From positions 1 through 64,000 of the forward strand of contig JAJZVZ010000006.1 in the NCBI GenBank assembly GCA_021846945.1: 64,000 nt of DNA. Reading direction: 5' to 3'. Positions 41,339 through 50,161 of this stretch are shown here, one piece after another; position 1 is the first letter of the stretch; the number at the start of each line of letters is the position of its first letter. The DNA comes from Acidobacteriota bacterium (GTDB lineage Bacteria; Acidobacteriota; Terriglobia; Terriglobales; Acidobacteriaceae). The position numbers and the translations under genes are program-made. The notes under the pieces are model-generated. The model ran no database searches. It saw only the letters and a program-made list of their open reading frames with translations, and was not told the DNA's origin.

Positions 41339-42832
41339 ATGGGCTCCGGGGCGTTGCTTCACTCCCATCGTGCTGTTACCCCTTCATCGTGTTTTCTAAC
41401 TGTTGTTGCCGCAGCACTGGCCGCAGCTTTTGTAGCTGGATGTGGCGGCAGTTCTGGCGGAAGCAATCAAACCGGGCCAACGCTGAGCGGCTACACGGCC
41501 GTCACCGTTCTGGCGGCGAGCACCGCGAACGATCAGCTATCCCGATACTCCCTGACGCTGAACAGTTTAACCTTGTCCAGCCAATCGGGGAAGACAGTCA
41601 TGCTGCTCACTGCGCCGCAGAGCGCAGAGTTCATCCATGTGAACGGCAGCGTGGAGCCGTTGAGCTTCGCGAGCATTCCGCAAGATGTGTACGTCTCGGC
41701 CACGGCGACCGTGCAGCCCGGTGGCCCTACCTGTATTGGCCAGTCATCCACAGGCGGTCTTCTCATCGATTCCGCAATTGGTTTCGGCCCCACCAAGGCA
41801 TCTGACGTAACCGTGAACCTGCCTGCACCCATCACGATTACTGGGACCAGTATGGGACTTACCCTCAATTTGCAGGTCTCGAAGTCGGTGTCTGCGTTCA
41901 GTTGTGTGTCCACTTCGTTAGATAAAGCTTCGATTACGCCGAACTTCACTCTGACGCCTGTGGTGGTAGCGGCCCAGCCCGCAAGCGCTGCAGATGGCGA
42001 AATGACCGGACTTCGCGGGCTGATCAGCTCGGTGAATTCGGCTGGAGAAGTTATTAATGTGGCTGCCGGCGATGGTCCAGACTGGCCGGTTGCTTACAAC
42101 AGCAGCACTGTGTTTCAGGGAATCAGCGGCGCGTCGCAGCTTGCCGTCGGGCTACCCGTGGATATGGATGTGGCCATTCAGGCGCATGGTCCGATGCTGG
42201 CCAGACGCGTGGCCGTGTACGACACCAACCCGGAACAATTGAGTGCAGGCAGCGGGCCCTTGCTGACAGTAGCGGCATCTGAACCGGTACTGCTCGCCTT
42301 CGCGAGAGAGTCTCAGGGTGCGATGCTACCTGGGCTAGCGGGTAATGCTCTCTATTTCAGCTTTGGCAATGCTGTTTTCCAAACCTCCTCTCAACTCACG
42401 AATTTACAAAGCCTGCCATTCAACGCAAGTTTCAATGCAGCCAACATGGTTGGCGGGCAGAATGTCTTTGTAACCACCCATGCGACCGCGTTGGCTGGAG
42501 GCCCCACGTACATACCGGCAGCTACGGTGACGTTGATTCCACAGACGATCAATGGCACGGTCAGGACAATCTCCACTCAGGGTAACTTCACGGCTTATAC
42601 CGTTCAGCTTGCTTCGTATGATCTGCTTCCCAATCTCGCCGTACAAGCGGGTCAGACGACACTGCTTCCTAACCCCAACACCGTCGTCGTTTACGCGGAC
42701 AGTAACACACAGAAGCTCACGACGAACCCGATTGCTGTGGGCAGCGTGGTGCGCTTTTACGGCCTGGTCTTCAACGACAACGGCACGCTGCGCATGGACT
42801 GCGCGCAGATCAATGACGGCGTCGCGCTGTAA
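41339..42832 (+). CDS. Large surface lipoprotein, DUF5666-like repeats
   Basis: This 497-residue predicted lipoprotein has a signal peptide and lipobox FVAGC (Cys ~35), then Gly/Ser linker and a beta-rich body. Segments such as GLRGLISSVNSAGEVINVAAG and INGTVRTISTQGNFTAYTVQLA resemble the OB-like repeats of DUF5666 proteins. The N-terminal half resembles a DUF4382-type domain, but this is less certain. ATG 41339 follows GAAAGGA. The upstream G12 tract may affect its expression. Codon use looks like the host's. Function unknown. Confidence 0.7.
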   Translation: MGSGALLHSHRAVTPSSCFLTVVAAALAAAFVAGCGGSSGGSNQTGPTLSGYTAVTVLAASTANDQLSRYSLTLNSLTLSSQSGKTVMLLTAPQSAEFIHVNGSVEPLSFASIPQDVYVSATATVQPGGPTCIGQSSTGGLLIDSAIGFGPTKASDVTVNLPAPITITGTSMGLTLNLQVSKSVSAFSCVSTSLDKASITPNFTLTPVVVAAQPASAADGEMTGLRGLISSVNSAGEVINVAAGDGPDWPVAYNSSTVFQGISGASQLAVGLPVDMDVAIQAHGPMLARRVAVYDTNPEQLSAGSGPLLTVAASEPVLLAFARESQGAMLPGLAGNALYFSFGNAVFQTSSQLTNLQSLPFNASFNAANMVGGQNVFVTTHATALAGGPTYIPAATVTLIPQTINGTVRTISTQGNFTAYTVQLASYDLLPNLAVQAGQTTLLPNPNTVVVYADSNTQKLTTNPIAVGSVVRFYGLVFNDNGTLRMDCAQINDGVAL

Positions 42833-42874
42833 ATCTCCAGCAGGCCCGCAAGCGGCGTGAAGCTTCAAACGGAA

Positions 42875-42911
42875 AACCCCAGGTCCCACCCTTGCGGCGG
42901 ACCCTGGGGTT
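42875..42911. terminator. Bidirectional terminator between lipoprotein and GH92 genes
   Basis: AACCCCAGG (42875-42883) pairs with CCTGGGGTT (42903-42911). It lies between convergent genes, with A-rich sequence on one side and TTCTTT on the other. Confidence 0.7.
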
Positions 42912-42948
42912 CTTTCCTGAGCAGCCTATCCTCCGATCGTCTCGGGTG

Positions 42949-45351
42949 CTACGGTTTTTCGTCGCTAAGCGAGGGCGGCGCATCCTGTGGCGCGGCGCCC
43001 CAGGTGTGGTTGGGGTTGGCGCCGAGCGTGAAGCGCAGCGTGCCACCGTTGCTGATGGCGCCGAAATCGATCCAGTTGCGCGATACCTTGCTGCCGTTCA
43101 ATTGCACGTCCTGGATGTAGGGAGTGCTTTCAGGGTTGGGCGAGGTCTCGATGGTGAAGGTCTTGCCCTTGTAAGGAGCGCGCAGATGGACGACGACCCT
43201 CGAGAATTCCGGGCTGACCAGCTCATAAGCGAGGCTGGCCGGATCAATTGAGTAGATGCCCATCATGCTCATCACCGCCCAGGAGGACATTTCGCCGGCA
43301 TCGTCGTTGCCGGGAATGCCGTCGTACTTGTCGGTGTAGTTTTCTTTGAGCACGCGGCGTACCACGCGCTGGGTCTGCCAAGGCTCGCCGGAGAAGTTGA
43401 ACTCGAAGGGCGCTTCGAGATCGGTTTCGTTGTAGGGGTTGTAGTATTGCCCATACCACGCAGGCACCTTGTAGTTGAAGAACTCGGTGAGCCGCTGGTT
43501 GAAGAGCGACGGCCCGACGGCTTTGACCAGCCAGGCCATGTCTGACGGAGCCAGCCATTGATAGTGCCAACCGGTACCTTCGATAAAGCCGTGCCCGTCC
43601 TGGATGGGCTGAAAGTCGGGTATCCACGAGCCGTCGGCATTGCGCGGCCGGAAATACTTATCGTCGGAGTTGAAGAGATTGCGGTAGTAGAGAGCGCGAT
43701 CGTAGAGCGTCTTTGCCTCATCTGACTTATTGAGCGCCACAGCCAGCCGGTAGAGCGAGGCCCAGGCGATGGCGTCCTCCTGAAGCTGCGAGACGGAGCC
43801 ATAGGCAACCTTGTCGTCAGGAACGTAATGGAGGGTGTTGATCCACTTTATTCCTTGCTCGCCCACGTAGGGATGCCCGGCGGGCGGAGCTTCCGTCGCA
43901 TCCTCGAGCATGCCCTTCCATGCGGTGTTGATGTCGAAGCCGTGCAGGCCATCGAGCCATGCGGTGCACAGGATGACGGTGAGCGGGCTGCCGGCCATCA
44001 CGTTGGTATAGCGGTTGATCTGCGGCCAGCGGCCGATCCAGCCGCCCTGCTGGTACATGAGCACAGCCGACTGCGCCATGTCTTCCATGCGCCGCGGCTC
44101 CAGCAGCGCCACCAGCGGCATCTGGCTGCGGTAGATGTCCCAGCCGGAGTAATTGGCGTAAATCAGGTGGCCGGCGGCGACATTGTGAATCTGATCGTCG
44201 AAGCCGAGATAGCGGCCATCTGCGTCGTTGATGATGCTCGGCATCATCAGGCTGTGGTAGAGCGCGGTGTAAAAGACGCGTTCGCGCGCGGCGCTGCCGC
44301 CAGAGACGTCGATGGCGCTGAGGGCCTTGTTCCACGCGGCTACAGCAGCGCTGTGAATCTGGTCAAAGCTCTTGGCCGCCGCCTCGGCTTTCAGGTTGTT
44401 CTCCGCGCCCGCCTGGTCGACATAGGAGATGCCAATCTGCGCGGTAATGGTCTGCGCGTGCGCCGCGGCCGGCCATGTGAGATATTCGCCGACCCACTCA
44501 CCGGCCTGTGTCTGCTTCACGGAGCGGCTGCCGGCGGTCACCTTGGCAGTGCGGCCGGAGCGCGCTCCGGTCCAGGATCCGACAGCCGTGAACGGGTGGT
44601 TGAAGCTCATCACGAAATAGACCTTGTAGGTGGAGCGCTTGCCACAGAAGATGTGGTTTTCAACGTAGCCCACGATCTCATGGTCGCCAACCACCTCCAC
44701 ACTGGCGGTGACAGACTGATCCAGCGTGTGGCTGATCGGCACAAGGATGTTCGCCGCCTTGCCCGCGGGGAAGGTAAAGCGCGCCATGCCGGTGCGGTCG
44801 GTCGCGGTCAGCTCGGCATTGATGTCCCACTGCAACAGGCGCACCTGGTAGTAGCCGGCCGAGGCGGATTCGTAGCGATGCGAGTACGCGGACTGAAAGT
44901 CGGCTTCCGCGGGAAGAACCGGGCCGGTAGTCGCGGTAAAGAAGACGTCGCCCTCATTCGCGCAGCCGACGCCGCTCATATGCGTCATGCTGAAACCCTT
45001 GATCTCTTGCTGGGTGTAGTGGTAACCGTATCCGCGGTCTTCCGTGTCGGGACTGAGCTGGACCATGCCGAAAGGTGTCACGGGGCCCGGAAAAAGATTC
45101 TGCCCCCCGCCCGGTCCAAAGCCTGTGCCAATGAGCGGATCAACCTGGCCCGCATGGGCGGTGGTTGCCGCATCCTGCGCGGCAAGCGTTCCCGCAGTCA
45201 CGATGAAAATCCCTAATAAAATTAGGGCCTGAATAACGGCCACCGGCAGCGCACCGCGTTGCTGATTCCTGCCGGAACGGCCCGCAAACCGCGCCGGACA
45301 AGAAGGCGTGCCGGTTGCACGATGAAATGGACAAAAGAAAGTAACAGACAT
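42949..45351 (-). CDS. Exported GH92 alpha-mannosidase-like enzyme
   Basis: This 800-residue protein should cleave alpha-mannosyl linkages in a calcium-dependent way. A hydrophobic signal or anchor (~40-60) precedes the N-terminal beta-sandwich (VDPLIGTGFGPGGGQNLFPGP) and the alpha/alpha-barrel. GIPGNDDAGEMSSWAVMSMMG is the GH92 signature region. PYNETDLEAPFEFNF is also typical. ATG 45351 replaces the track start because GGGGAGGG precedes it. A second GH92 gene lies at 50162. The exact linkage (1,2; 1,3; 1,6) cannot be read from sequence. Confidence 0.93.
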   Translation of the reverse strand: MSVTFFCPFHRATGTPSCPARFAGRSGRNQQRGALPVAVIQALILLGIFIVTAGTLAAQDAATTAHAGQVDPLIGTGFGPGGGQNLFPGPVTPFGMVQLSPDTEDRGYGYHYTQQEIKGFSMTHMSGVGCANEGDVFFTATTGPVLPAEADFQSAYSHRYESASAGYYQVRLLQWDINAELTATDRTGMARFTFPAGKAANILVPISHTLDQSVTASVEVVGDHEIVGYVENHIFCGKRSTYKVYFVMSFNHPFTAVGSWTGARSGRTAKVTAGSRSVKQTQAGEWVGEYLTWPAAAHAQTITAQIGISYVDQAGAENNLKAEAAAKSFDQIHSAAVAAWNKALSAIDVSGGSAARERVFYTALYHSLMMPSIINDADGRYLGFDDQIHNVAAGHLIYANYSGWDIYRSQMPLVALLEPRRMEDMAQSAVLMYQQGGWIGRWPQINRYTNVMAGSPLTVILCTAWLDGLHGFDINTAWKGMLEDATEAPPAGHPYVGEQGIKWINTLHYVPDDKVAYGSVSQLQEDAIAWASLYRLAVALNKSDEAKTLYDRALYYRNLFNSDDKYFRPRNADGSWIPDFQPIQDGHGFIEGTGWHYQWLAPSDMAWLVKAVGPSLFNQRLTEFFNYKVPAWYGQYYNPYNETDLEAPFEFNFSGEPWQTQRVVRRVLKENYTDKYDGIPGNDDAGEMSSWAVMSMMGIYSIDPASLAYELVSPEFSRVVVHLRAPYKGKTFTIETSPNPESTPYIQDVQLNGSKVSRNWIDFGAISNGGTLRFTLGANPNHTWGAAPQDAPPSLSDEKP

Positions 45352-45613
45352 GAACCCTCCCCTTGAGTATTCTGCTTTCGGCGGCAGCCCCAGATGGTTG
45401 CTTGCGCAGGATCGGACAAGCGCCGCGGCTGATGCATTGAATTCAATTATGACTCCCGGCAACCGCTCACCAGGACACATCGCCTGTGTGACAAACTGCG
45501 GAAAGCGGAACACGACACAGCATCTTCGTCACATCCTGAAAATACGATGATAGCGCTGCGAGCCTCTCGTTCCGGCATCAGCAGAAACCGCTTTCTGCAG
45601 GGATTCAGAGACG

Positions 45614-45647
45614 TATCATCAAGCACGGACAGAGGTATAATCAAGCA
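45614..45647 (+). promoter_or_regulatory. Promoter with overlapping 22-bp-spaced direct repeats
   Basis: TATAAT (45636-45641) is a perfect -10 box with a weak -35. TATCATCAAGCA (45614-45625) and TATAATCAAGCA (45636-45647) differ at one base and start 22 bp apart, about two helical turns, as expected for a dimeric regulator bound on one face. Confidence 0.4.
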
Positions 45648-45670
45648 TCCATTGGGCTTAAGAAGGCATC

Positions 45671-45757
45671 ATGTCCAGGAAGAGCCGGTTGCAGTTTGGA
45701 AATTTCCGGCTGCGCTTGCGCACGGCCAGGAGCAGCCGCGGAGTGACTGGATCGTAG
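45671..45757 (+). CDS. Candidate 28-residue Arg-rich small protein
   Basis: ATG 45671 follows AAGAAGG at a suitable distance and lies ~23 nt after the start site predicted from TATAAT at 45636. The product (SRKSRLQFGNFRLRLR and a short tail) is strongly basic. It is too short to test by composition, and could be a leader peptide for the M50 gene. Confidence 0.3.
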   Translation: MSRKSRLQFGNFRLRLRTARSSRGVTGS

Positions 45758-45932
45758 TGCGCAGCTTTGGAGGCAAGCTATCTTCCGGCGTGGGAGCGAG
45801 TCTCTCTATTGGCTCGCTCAGAACTCGATGGCCATAAGCAGGGTGCGCCGTTTGCGCCGGCTGGCAATCGATAACCTGTCAGGGCAAGGGGAATCTACAT
45901 TCAGCCTTGCAAAGCGGAAAGGCGCCAACAAC

Positions 45933-47051
45933 GTGGCTCAGCGCGGTATTCCAATTGGACGGTTTTGGGGCATCTCCGTTGCCCTCGACTATTCGTGGTT
46001 CCTGATCGTCGGCCTTCTGGCATGGATGCTGGCGGTCAGCTATTACCCGGTGGCGTTCAGCAACTGGACGACGGCCGAGTACTGGATGATGGGCATCGTC
46101 ACGGCGGTCATGCTGTTCGTGAGCGTACTCATCCATGAATTTGCGCACTCCCTTGTTGCCCAGCAATTCGGCCTCCCGGTGCCTCGCATCACGCTCTTTC
46201 TCTTCGGGGGCGTGTCGGAACTTGAGTCTGAACCAACCCGCGCCTCGACGGAGTTCTGGATTGCGGTCGTTGGGCCTGTGACGAGCTTTGCGCTGGCGGC
46301 GTTCTTCTGGGAAGTTGAGCCGTTCTTCACCCCGGGACGTCCGCTGTTCGCATTGGCCGAGTACCTGGCTTTGATTAACCTGGTGCTTGCCATCTTCAAT
46401 CTGATTCCCGGATTTCCGCTGGATGGCGGACGGGTTTTTCGCGCCATTGTCTGGAAGATGACCGGCAACTATCACCGAGCCACCATCACCGCAGGCCTCT
46501 CCGGCCGCTTTTTCGGATTTGCTCTGATCCTGATAGGGGTATGGCGGGCCTTAACCGGCGACCTGGGCGGTGGAATCTGGATCGCGTTTATCGGATGGTT
46601 TCTGGAGAGCGCCGCCGGCAGCCAGTTACAGCAGGAGTCGGTGAAGCATCTGCTTGGCGACCATAAGGTATCGGACGCCATGCGGCGCGACTTTCTGAAG
46701 GTTCCCAGCAGTATTTCGCTGGAAGAACTCGTGGAGAGGAACCTGCTGCCTTTGGGCATGCGCTGCGCCGTCATCACCCAGTTCGACAATCCCGTCGGCA
46801 TGGTGACCATGTCCACTATCCGCGAAGTGCCGCGCGAGGAATGGCCGAACACCCCGGCCATTCAGATCACGATCCCCCTGCAGAAATTGACCACCACGGA
46901 GCCAAATGCCATCCTCTGGTCCGCGCTCGAAAAGATGGGCCGCGACGGCGTCAACCAGCTTCCCGTTGTGGACAGAAATGAAATTGTGGGGATACTTTCA
47001 CGCGAGGACATCCTTCACTATCTCAGCGCGCTCAAGTCCCTCGCTGCATAG
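45933..47051 (+). CDS. Site-2-type M50 zinc metalloprotease with CBS domains
   Basis: This 372-residue intramembrane protease should cut within transmembrane segments of regulatory substrates. The zinc site HEFAH (~68-72) and the third ligand in LIPGFPLDGGR (~163-167) are present in a six-helix membrane core. A cytoplasmic C-terminal pair of CBS domains (~240-372, HKVSDAMRRDF and GVNQLPVVDRNEIVGILSREDIL) may bind adenine nucleotides. GTG 45933 with GGAAAGG upstream is preferred because homologues begin a few residues before IPIGRFWGI; the track start ATG 45828 adds 35 residues with a weak Shine-Dalgarno sequence. The HtrA gene follows closely. Confidence 0.9.
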   Translation: MAQRGIPIGRFWGISVALDYSWFLIVGLLAWMLAVSYYPVAFSNWTTAEYWMMGIVTAVMLFVSVLIHEFAHSLVAQQFGLPVPRITLFLFGGVSELESEPTRASTEFWIAVVGPVTSFALAAFFWEVEPFFTPGRPLFALAEYLALINLVLAIFNLIPGFPLDGGRVFRAIVWKMTGNYHRATITAGLSGRFFGFALILIGVWRALTGDLGGGIWIAFIGWFLESAAGSQLQQESVKHLLGDHKVSDAMRRDFLKVPSSISLEELVERNLLPLGMRCAVITQFDNPVGMVTMSTIREVPREEWPNTPAIQITIPLQKLTTTEPNAILWSALEKMGRDGVNQLPVVDRNEIVGILSREDILHYLSALKSLAA

Positions 47052-47080
47052 AACATAGAAAACAAAAGGAGACGCACCGC

Positions 47081-47113
47081 ATGTCTCAAGAGAAGAAAGG
47101 AGAATACCAATGA
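47081..47113 (+). CDS. Ten-codon leader ORF coupled to htrA
   Basis: ATG 47081 follows AAAAGGAG. The ORF encodes MSQEKKGEYQ and its TGA overlaps the HtrA start as ATGA. The Shine-Dalgarno sequence of htrA (AAAGGAG) lies inside it. The arrangement suggests translational coupling. Confidence 0.4.
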   Translation: MSQEKKGEYQ

Positions 47114-48606
47114 CCACTCCGCATCGCAGACTTCCCTACTGGCTGTTAGTCCTGATTGCTGGCGTTCTCGTCGTTGGCGGAATGCTACGCGCAGGTATCA
47201 TCCGTATGCCCGGCTATCCTGTGCTGGCCGAACCCCAGGTCCATGTGCAGGTGGCGCCGCCGGCATCCCCTTTGAGCCTTGGCGAGTTCAAGAACGGCTT
47301 TTCCTCGGTAATCGATCCCGCCCTGCCCGCGGTCGTGAATATCTCTTCCACCAAGGTGATCCGGAGCCAGAACGTGCCGAATCCGTTCTTCTCGGACCCG
47401 TTCTTCCGCCAGTTCTTCGGCGACCAGTTTGGCCAGCAACAGCCGCAAACGCAGCGCGAGCAAAGCCTGGGCTCGGGTGTCATCGTCAACTCGAACGGCT
47501 ACATCCTCACCAACAATCACGTGGTGGCGGGGGCGTCGGAGGTAGAGGTGTACACGCCCGACCGGAAGAAATACAAAGCCAAGATCATCGGCACCGATTC
47601 CCGAACCGACATAGCGGTGCTTAAGATCGACGCCACCGGGCTGCCCACGCTAGCGCTGGGCGACTCCTCCAAGCTCAAGGTGGGAGATATTGTCTTCGCC
47701 ATCGGTGATCCCTTCGGCATCGGCGAAACCGCAACGATGGGCATTGTAAGCGCCACCGGCCGCGCTCTGGGCGGCTCGATCGAGCACTATGAAAACTTCA
47801 TTCAGACTGACGCGGCGATCAACCCTGGCAACTCCGGCGGCGCCATGATCGACCTGCATGGAAACCTGGTGGGCATTAATACCGCCATCATCTCCGGCGG
47901 CGGCGGCAACGAGGGCATCGGCTTCGCCATCCCGGTCAATATGGCGCGTAACGTCATGAATCAGATCGTGGAGCACGGCAAGGTCATCCGCGGCTACATG
48001 GGAGTTTCAATCCAGGACGTCGATCCGGGCATGGCGAAGGCTTTTGGGCTCAGCCAGGGTGGCGGCGCATTGATCTCCGATGTCAGCCCCGACAGCCCCG
48101 CAGCCAAAGCAGGTCTGCAAAGAGGCGACATTATTCTGAAGCTCAATGGCAACGACGTGACGGGCCGGAATGCCCTCAGCGTAAGCATCGCGGAGATGGC
48201 GCCTGGTTCGGTGGCCCACCTGCAGATTTACCGCAACGGAAAAACGCAGGACGTGAACGTCACCCTCAGCGAGTTTCCTGAAAAGGGCACGCCCGGCCAG
48301 CCCTCAACGGGCGGAGGCAGCGCCGCGATCGGCCTCCACGTACAGAACCTGACCTCGGATCTGGCGCAACAGCTTGGACTACCACCCGGCACAACTGGCG
48401 TCGTGGTCACCCAGGTGGATCCCTCCAGCACTGCCGCAGACGCAGGCATCCAGCGGGGCGACGTCATCCAGGAGGTGAACCGCAAGCCCGTCCGCAATAT
48501 GGAGCAGTATAGTCAGGCGCTTGCGGCAGCCGCCAACCAGCCCGTCCTGCTGCTCGTGAACCGCGGCGGCGCAACCATATACGTGGTCATCGAACCACAG
48601 GGATAG
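47110..48606 (+). CDS. HtrA/Deg-family serine protease with two PDZ domains
   Basis: This 498-residue periplasmic quality-control protease has an N-terminal transmembrane helix (~9-30). The trypsin-like domain (~60-280) has the triad H137 (NNHVVAG), D167 (RTDIAVL) and S242 (NPGNSGGAMI). A Phe/Gln-rich LA loop (NPFFSDPFFRQFFGDQF) follows the first strands. PDZ1 (~290-380) and PDZ2 (~400-498) complete it. It probably works with the M50 protease gene 58 bp upstream in regulated proteolysis of envelope signals (inference). A strong terminator follows. Confidence 0.95.
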   Translation: MTTPHRRLPYWLLVLIAGVLVVGGMLRAGIIRMPGYPVLAEPQVHVQVAPPASPLSLGEFKNGFSSVIDPALPAVVNISSTKVIRSQNVPNPFFSDPFFRQFFGDQFGQQQPQTQREQSLGSGVIVNSNGYILTNNHVVAGASEVEVYTPDRKKYKAKIIGTDSRTDIAVLKIDATGLPTLALGDSSKLKVGDIVFAIGDPFGIGETATMGIVSATGRALGGSIEHYENFIQTDAAINPGNSGGAMIDLHGNLVGINTAIISGGGGNEGIGFAIPVNMARNVMNQIVEHGKVIRGYMGVSIQDVDPGMAKAFGLSQGGGALISDVSPDSPAAKAGLQRGDIILKLNGNDVTGRNALSVSIAEMAPGSVAHLQIYRNGKTQDVNVTLSEFPEKGTPGQPSTGGGSAAIGLHVQNLTSDLAQQLGLPPGTTGVVVTQVDPSSTAADAGIQRGDVIQEVNRKPVRNMEQYSQALAAAANQPVLLLVNRGGATIYVVIEPQG

Positions 48607-48637
48607 TGCTGAACAAACGCAGTCTGCTTCGACTTAC

Positions 48638-48675
48638 CCGGCCGCACTCGCGGAGTTGCGGCCGGATAGGTTTTT
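48638..48675 (+). terminator. Rho-independent terminator after htrA
   Basis: A 9-bp stem CCGGCCGCA/TGCGGCCGG with a 10-nt loop is followed by ATAGGTTTTT, 32 bp after the stop codon. Confidence 0.85.
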
Positions 48676-48933
48676 GAGCGTGACGCTCGCCGGCGATGTT
48701 ACCTCCATCTGCACTCTCTTCTTTACCGTCCCGTCAGGGCGATGCGATGAAACGACGCCCGAGTTGGCTCAACAGCCCTCCTCACAGAACCTTTTCGTAC
48801 ATAAGCTCAAGTTAGCCCGCACAGGCGGTCTCTCCGGCTATACTTGCCCGGTCGCCGCTGTCTGGGGACGCGTCGACTTGAAGATCCCTCCCTGGGGATA
48901 CAGCATTCTCGTTTTTGCTGCAGGAGAGATTGC
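48676..48933. other. Upstream region of the alginate-lyase-like gene
   Basis: This region holds no recognised gene or site besides the Shine-Dalgarno CAGGAGAGA before ATG 48934. It closes the 327-bp gap after htrA, of which the terminator is the only clear feature. Confidence 0.4.
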
Positions 48934-50127
48934 ATGCGTACCGCGCTTTTGTTCTGTCTGCTTGCCGTTCCTGTTCTTGCGGAACCGGCTCCCGCGCCGG
49001 CCACCCTCGAAATGAATGGTGCGTTTCTAGTCCAGTTGAAGAGCCATCCAAGCCCGGCCATTCTGAAGGCCGTGCGTTCAGAAGCAAACGAAGCCATGAC
49101 CGTAGGGCCGTACTCGGTGATGGACAAAAAGGAGACGCCGCCCAGCGGCAGCAAGCACGACTATATGAGCATCGCTCCTTATTGGTGGCCTAATCCGGCC
49201 ACGCCAAACGGGGTGCCCTACATTCGCCACGATGGCAAGACCAACCCTGAGCGGTACAGCGTTCCCGATGATTCGGAGTTCAATAAGGTGCAGAGCGCCG
49301 TGCACGCGCTGGGGCTGGGTTACTACATGACGGGCGACGAGAAATACGCGGCGCGCGCTGTGCTGCTGCTACGCACGTGGTTTCTCGATCCCACCACGCG
49401 CATGAATCCCAACCTGAATTATGCGCAGTCAATCCGCGGCGTCACCGAGGGGCGCGGCATTGGCCTCATCGATGTGCATGGGCTTCCGCGGCTGCTGGAC
49501 GGCATCACCCTGCTGGGGGGCTCGCAGAGCCTGACGAAACAGGATGCGCAGGGTCTGCGCCAATGGTTTACCGAGTATCTGCGCTGGCTGCAAACAAGCA
49601 AGAACGGGCGCGACGAAGCGATGGCCCGGAACAACCATGGAAGCTGGTTCGATCAGCAGATTGTGGGCATCGCACTCTTTCTGGGCGACCGGGATCTGGC
49701 GCATCAGATATGCGAGACGGCGAAGACGAAACGCATCGCCTTCCAGATCAAGCCCGATGGCGGCGAACCGTTGGAACTGGCGCGAACCAAATCATTCTCC
49801 TACTCGGTATTCAACCTGGACGCACTGGAAGAGCTGGCTGTCGAGGCACAACTGGCAGACGTCGATTTATGGAACTACCGGGCGCAAAATGGCGCTTCGA
49901 TCCGCGCCGCGCTGGATTATCTGCTGCCTTACGCGGTAGGAACAAAGAAGTGGACTCATGAGGCGCTCAACGGCGTCGAAGGAAATATCCTGACGGAACC
50001 GCTGCTGCTGGCGGCGCTTCATTACCGCGATCCTGCATACTTCAAGGACGCGCAAAAGCTTGAGAAGCATCCACGCGCGGAGATTCTGCTGCTGCAAGCG
50101 CAAGCCGAGCAGGAGCTGGCGCGGTAA
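48934..50127 (+). CDS. Exported alginate-lyase-like polysaccharide lyase
   Basis: This 397-residue protein has a signal peptide (~1-16) and an alpha/alpha-toroid catalytic domain of the alginate_lyase family. YMSIAPYWWPNP and LGYYMTGDEKYAARA and RNNHGSWFDQQ are family-typical; NNHGS carries the likely catalytic Asn and His. Members of this fold cut alginate or glucuronan by beta-elimination, so the substrate is open. ATG 48934 with CAGGAGAGA upstream is preferred over the track start. It converges on a GH92 gene with a 34-bp gap. Confidence 0.88.
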   Translation: MRTALLFCLLAVPVLAEPAPAPATLEMNGAFLVQLKSHPSPAILKAVRSEANEAMTVGPYSVMDKKETPPSGSKHDYMSIAPYWWPNPATPNGVPYIRHDGKTNPERYSVPDDSEFNKVQSAVHALGLGYYMTGDEKYAARAVLLLRTWFLDPTTRMNPNLNYAQSIRGVTEGRGIGLIDVHGLPRLLDGITLLGGSQSLTKQDAQGLRQWFTEYLRWLQTSKNGRDEAMARNNHGSWFDQQIVGIALFLGDRDLAHQICETAKTKRIAFQIKPDGGEPLELARTKSFSYSVFNLDALEELAVEAQLADVDLWNYRAQNGASIRAALDYLLPYAVGTKKWTHEALNGVEGNILTEPLLLAALHYRDPAYFKDAQKLEKHPRAEILLLQAQAEQELAR

Positions 50128-50161
50128 GAGCGCCGGCCGAACGCCCCTGACAGCGGCTTGC

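Larger units (their letters stand above)
45352..45932. other. Divergent intergenic region between GH92 and the M50 protease
   Basis: The region holds a predicted promoter (45636-45641 -10 box), two 12-nt imperfect direct repeats 22 bp apart and a short candidate gene (45671-45757). The GH92 promoter on the minus strand was not recognised. Confidence 0.4.

Noticed and set aside
43828-45216. 462-residue plus-strand ORF
   Set aside because: Antisense shadow of the GH92 gene.
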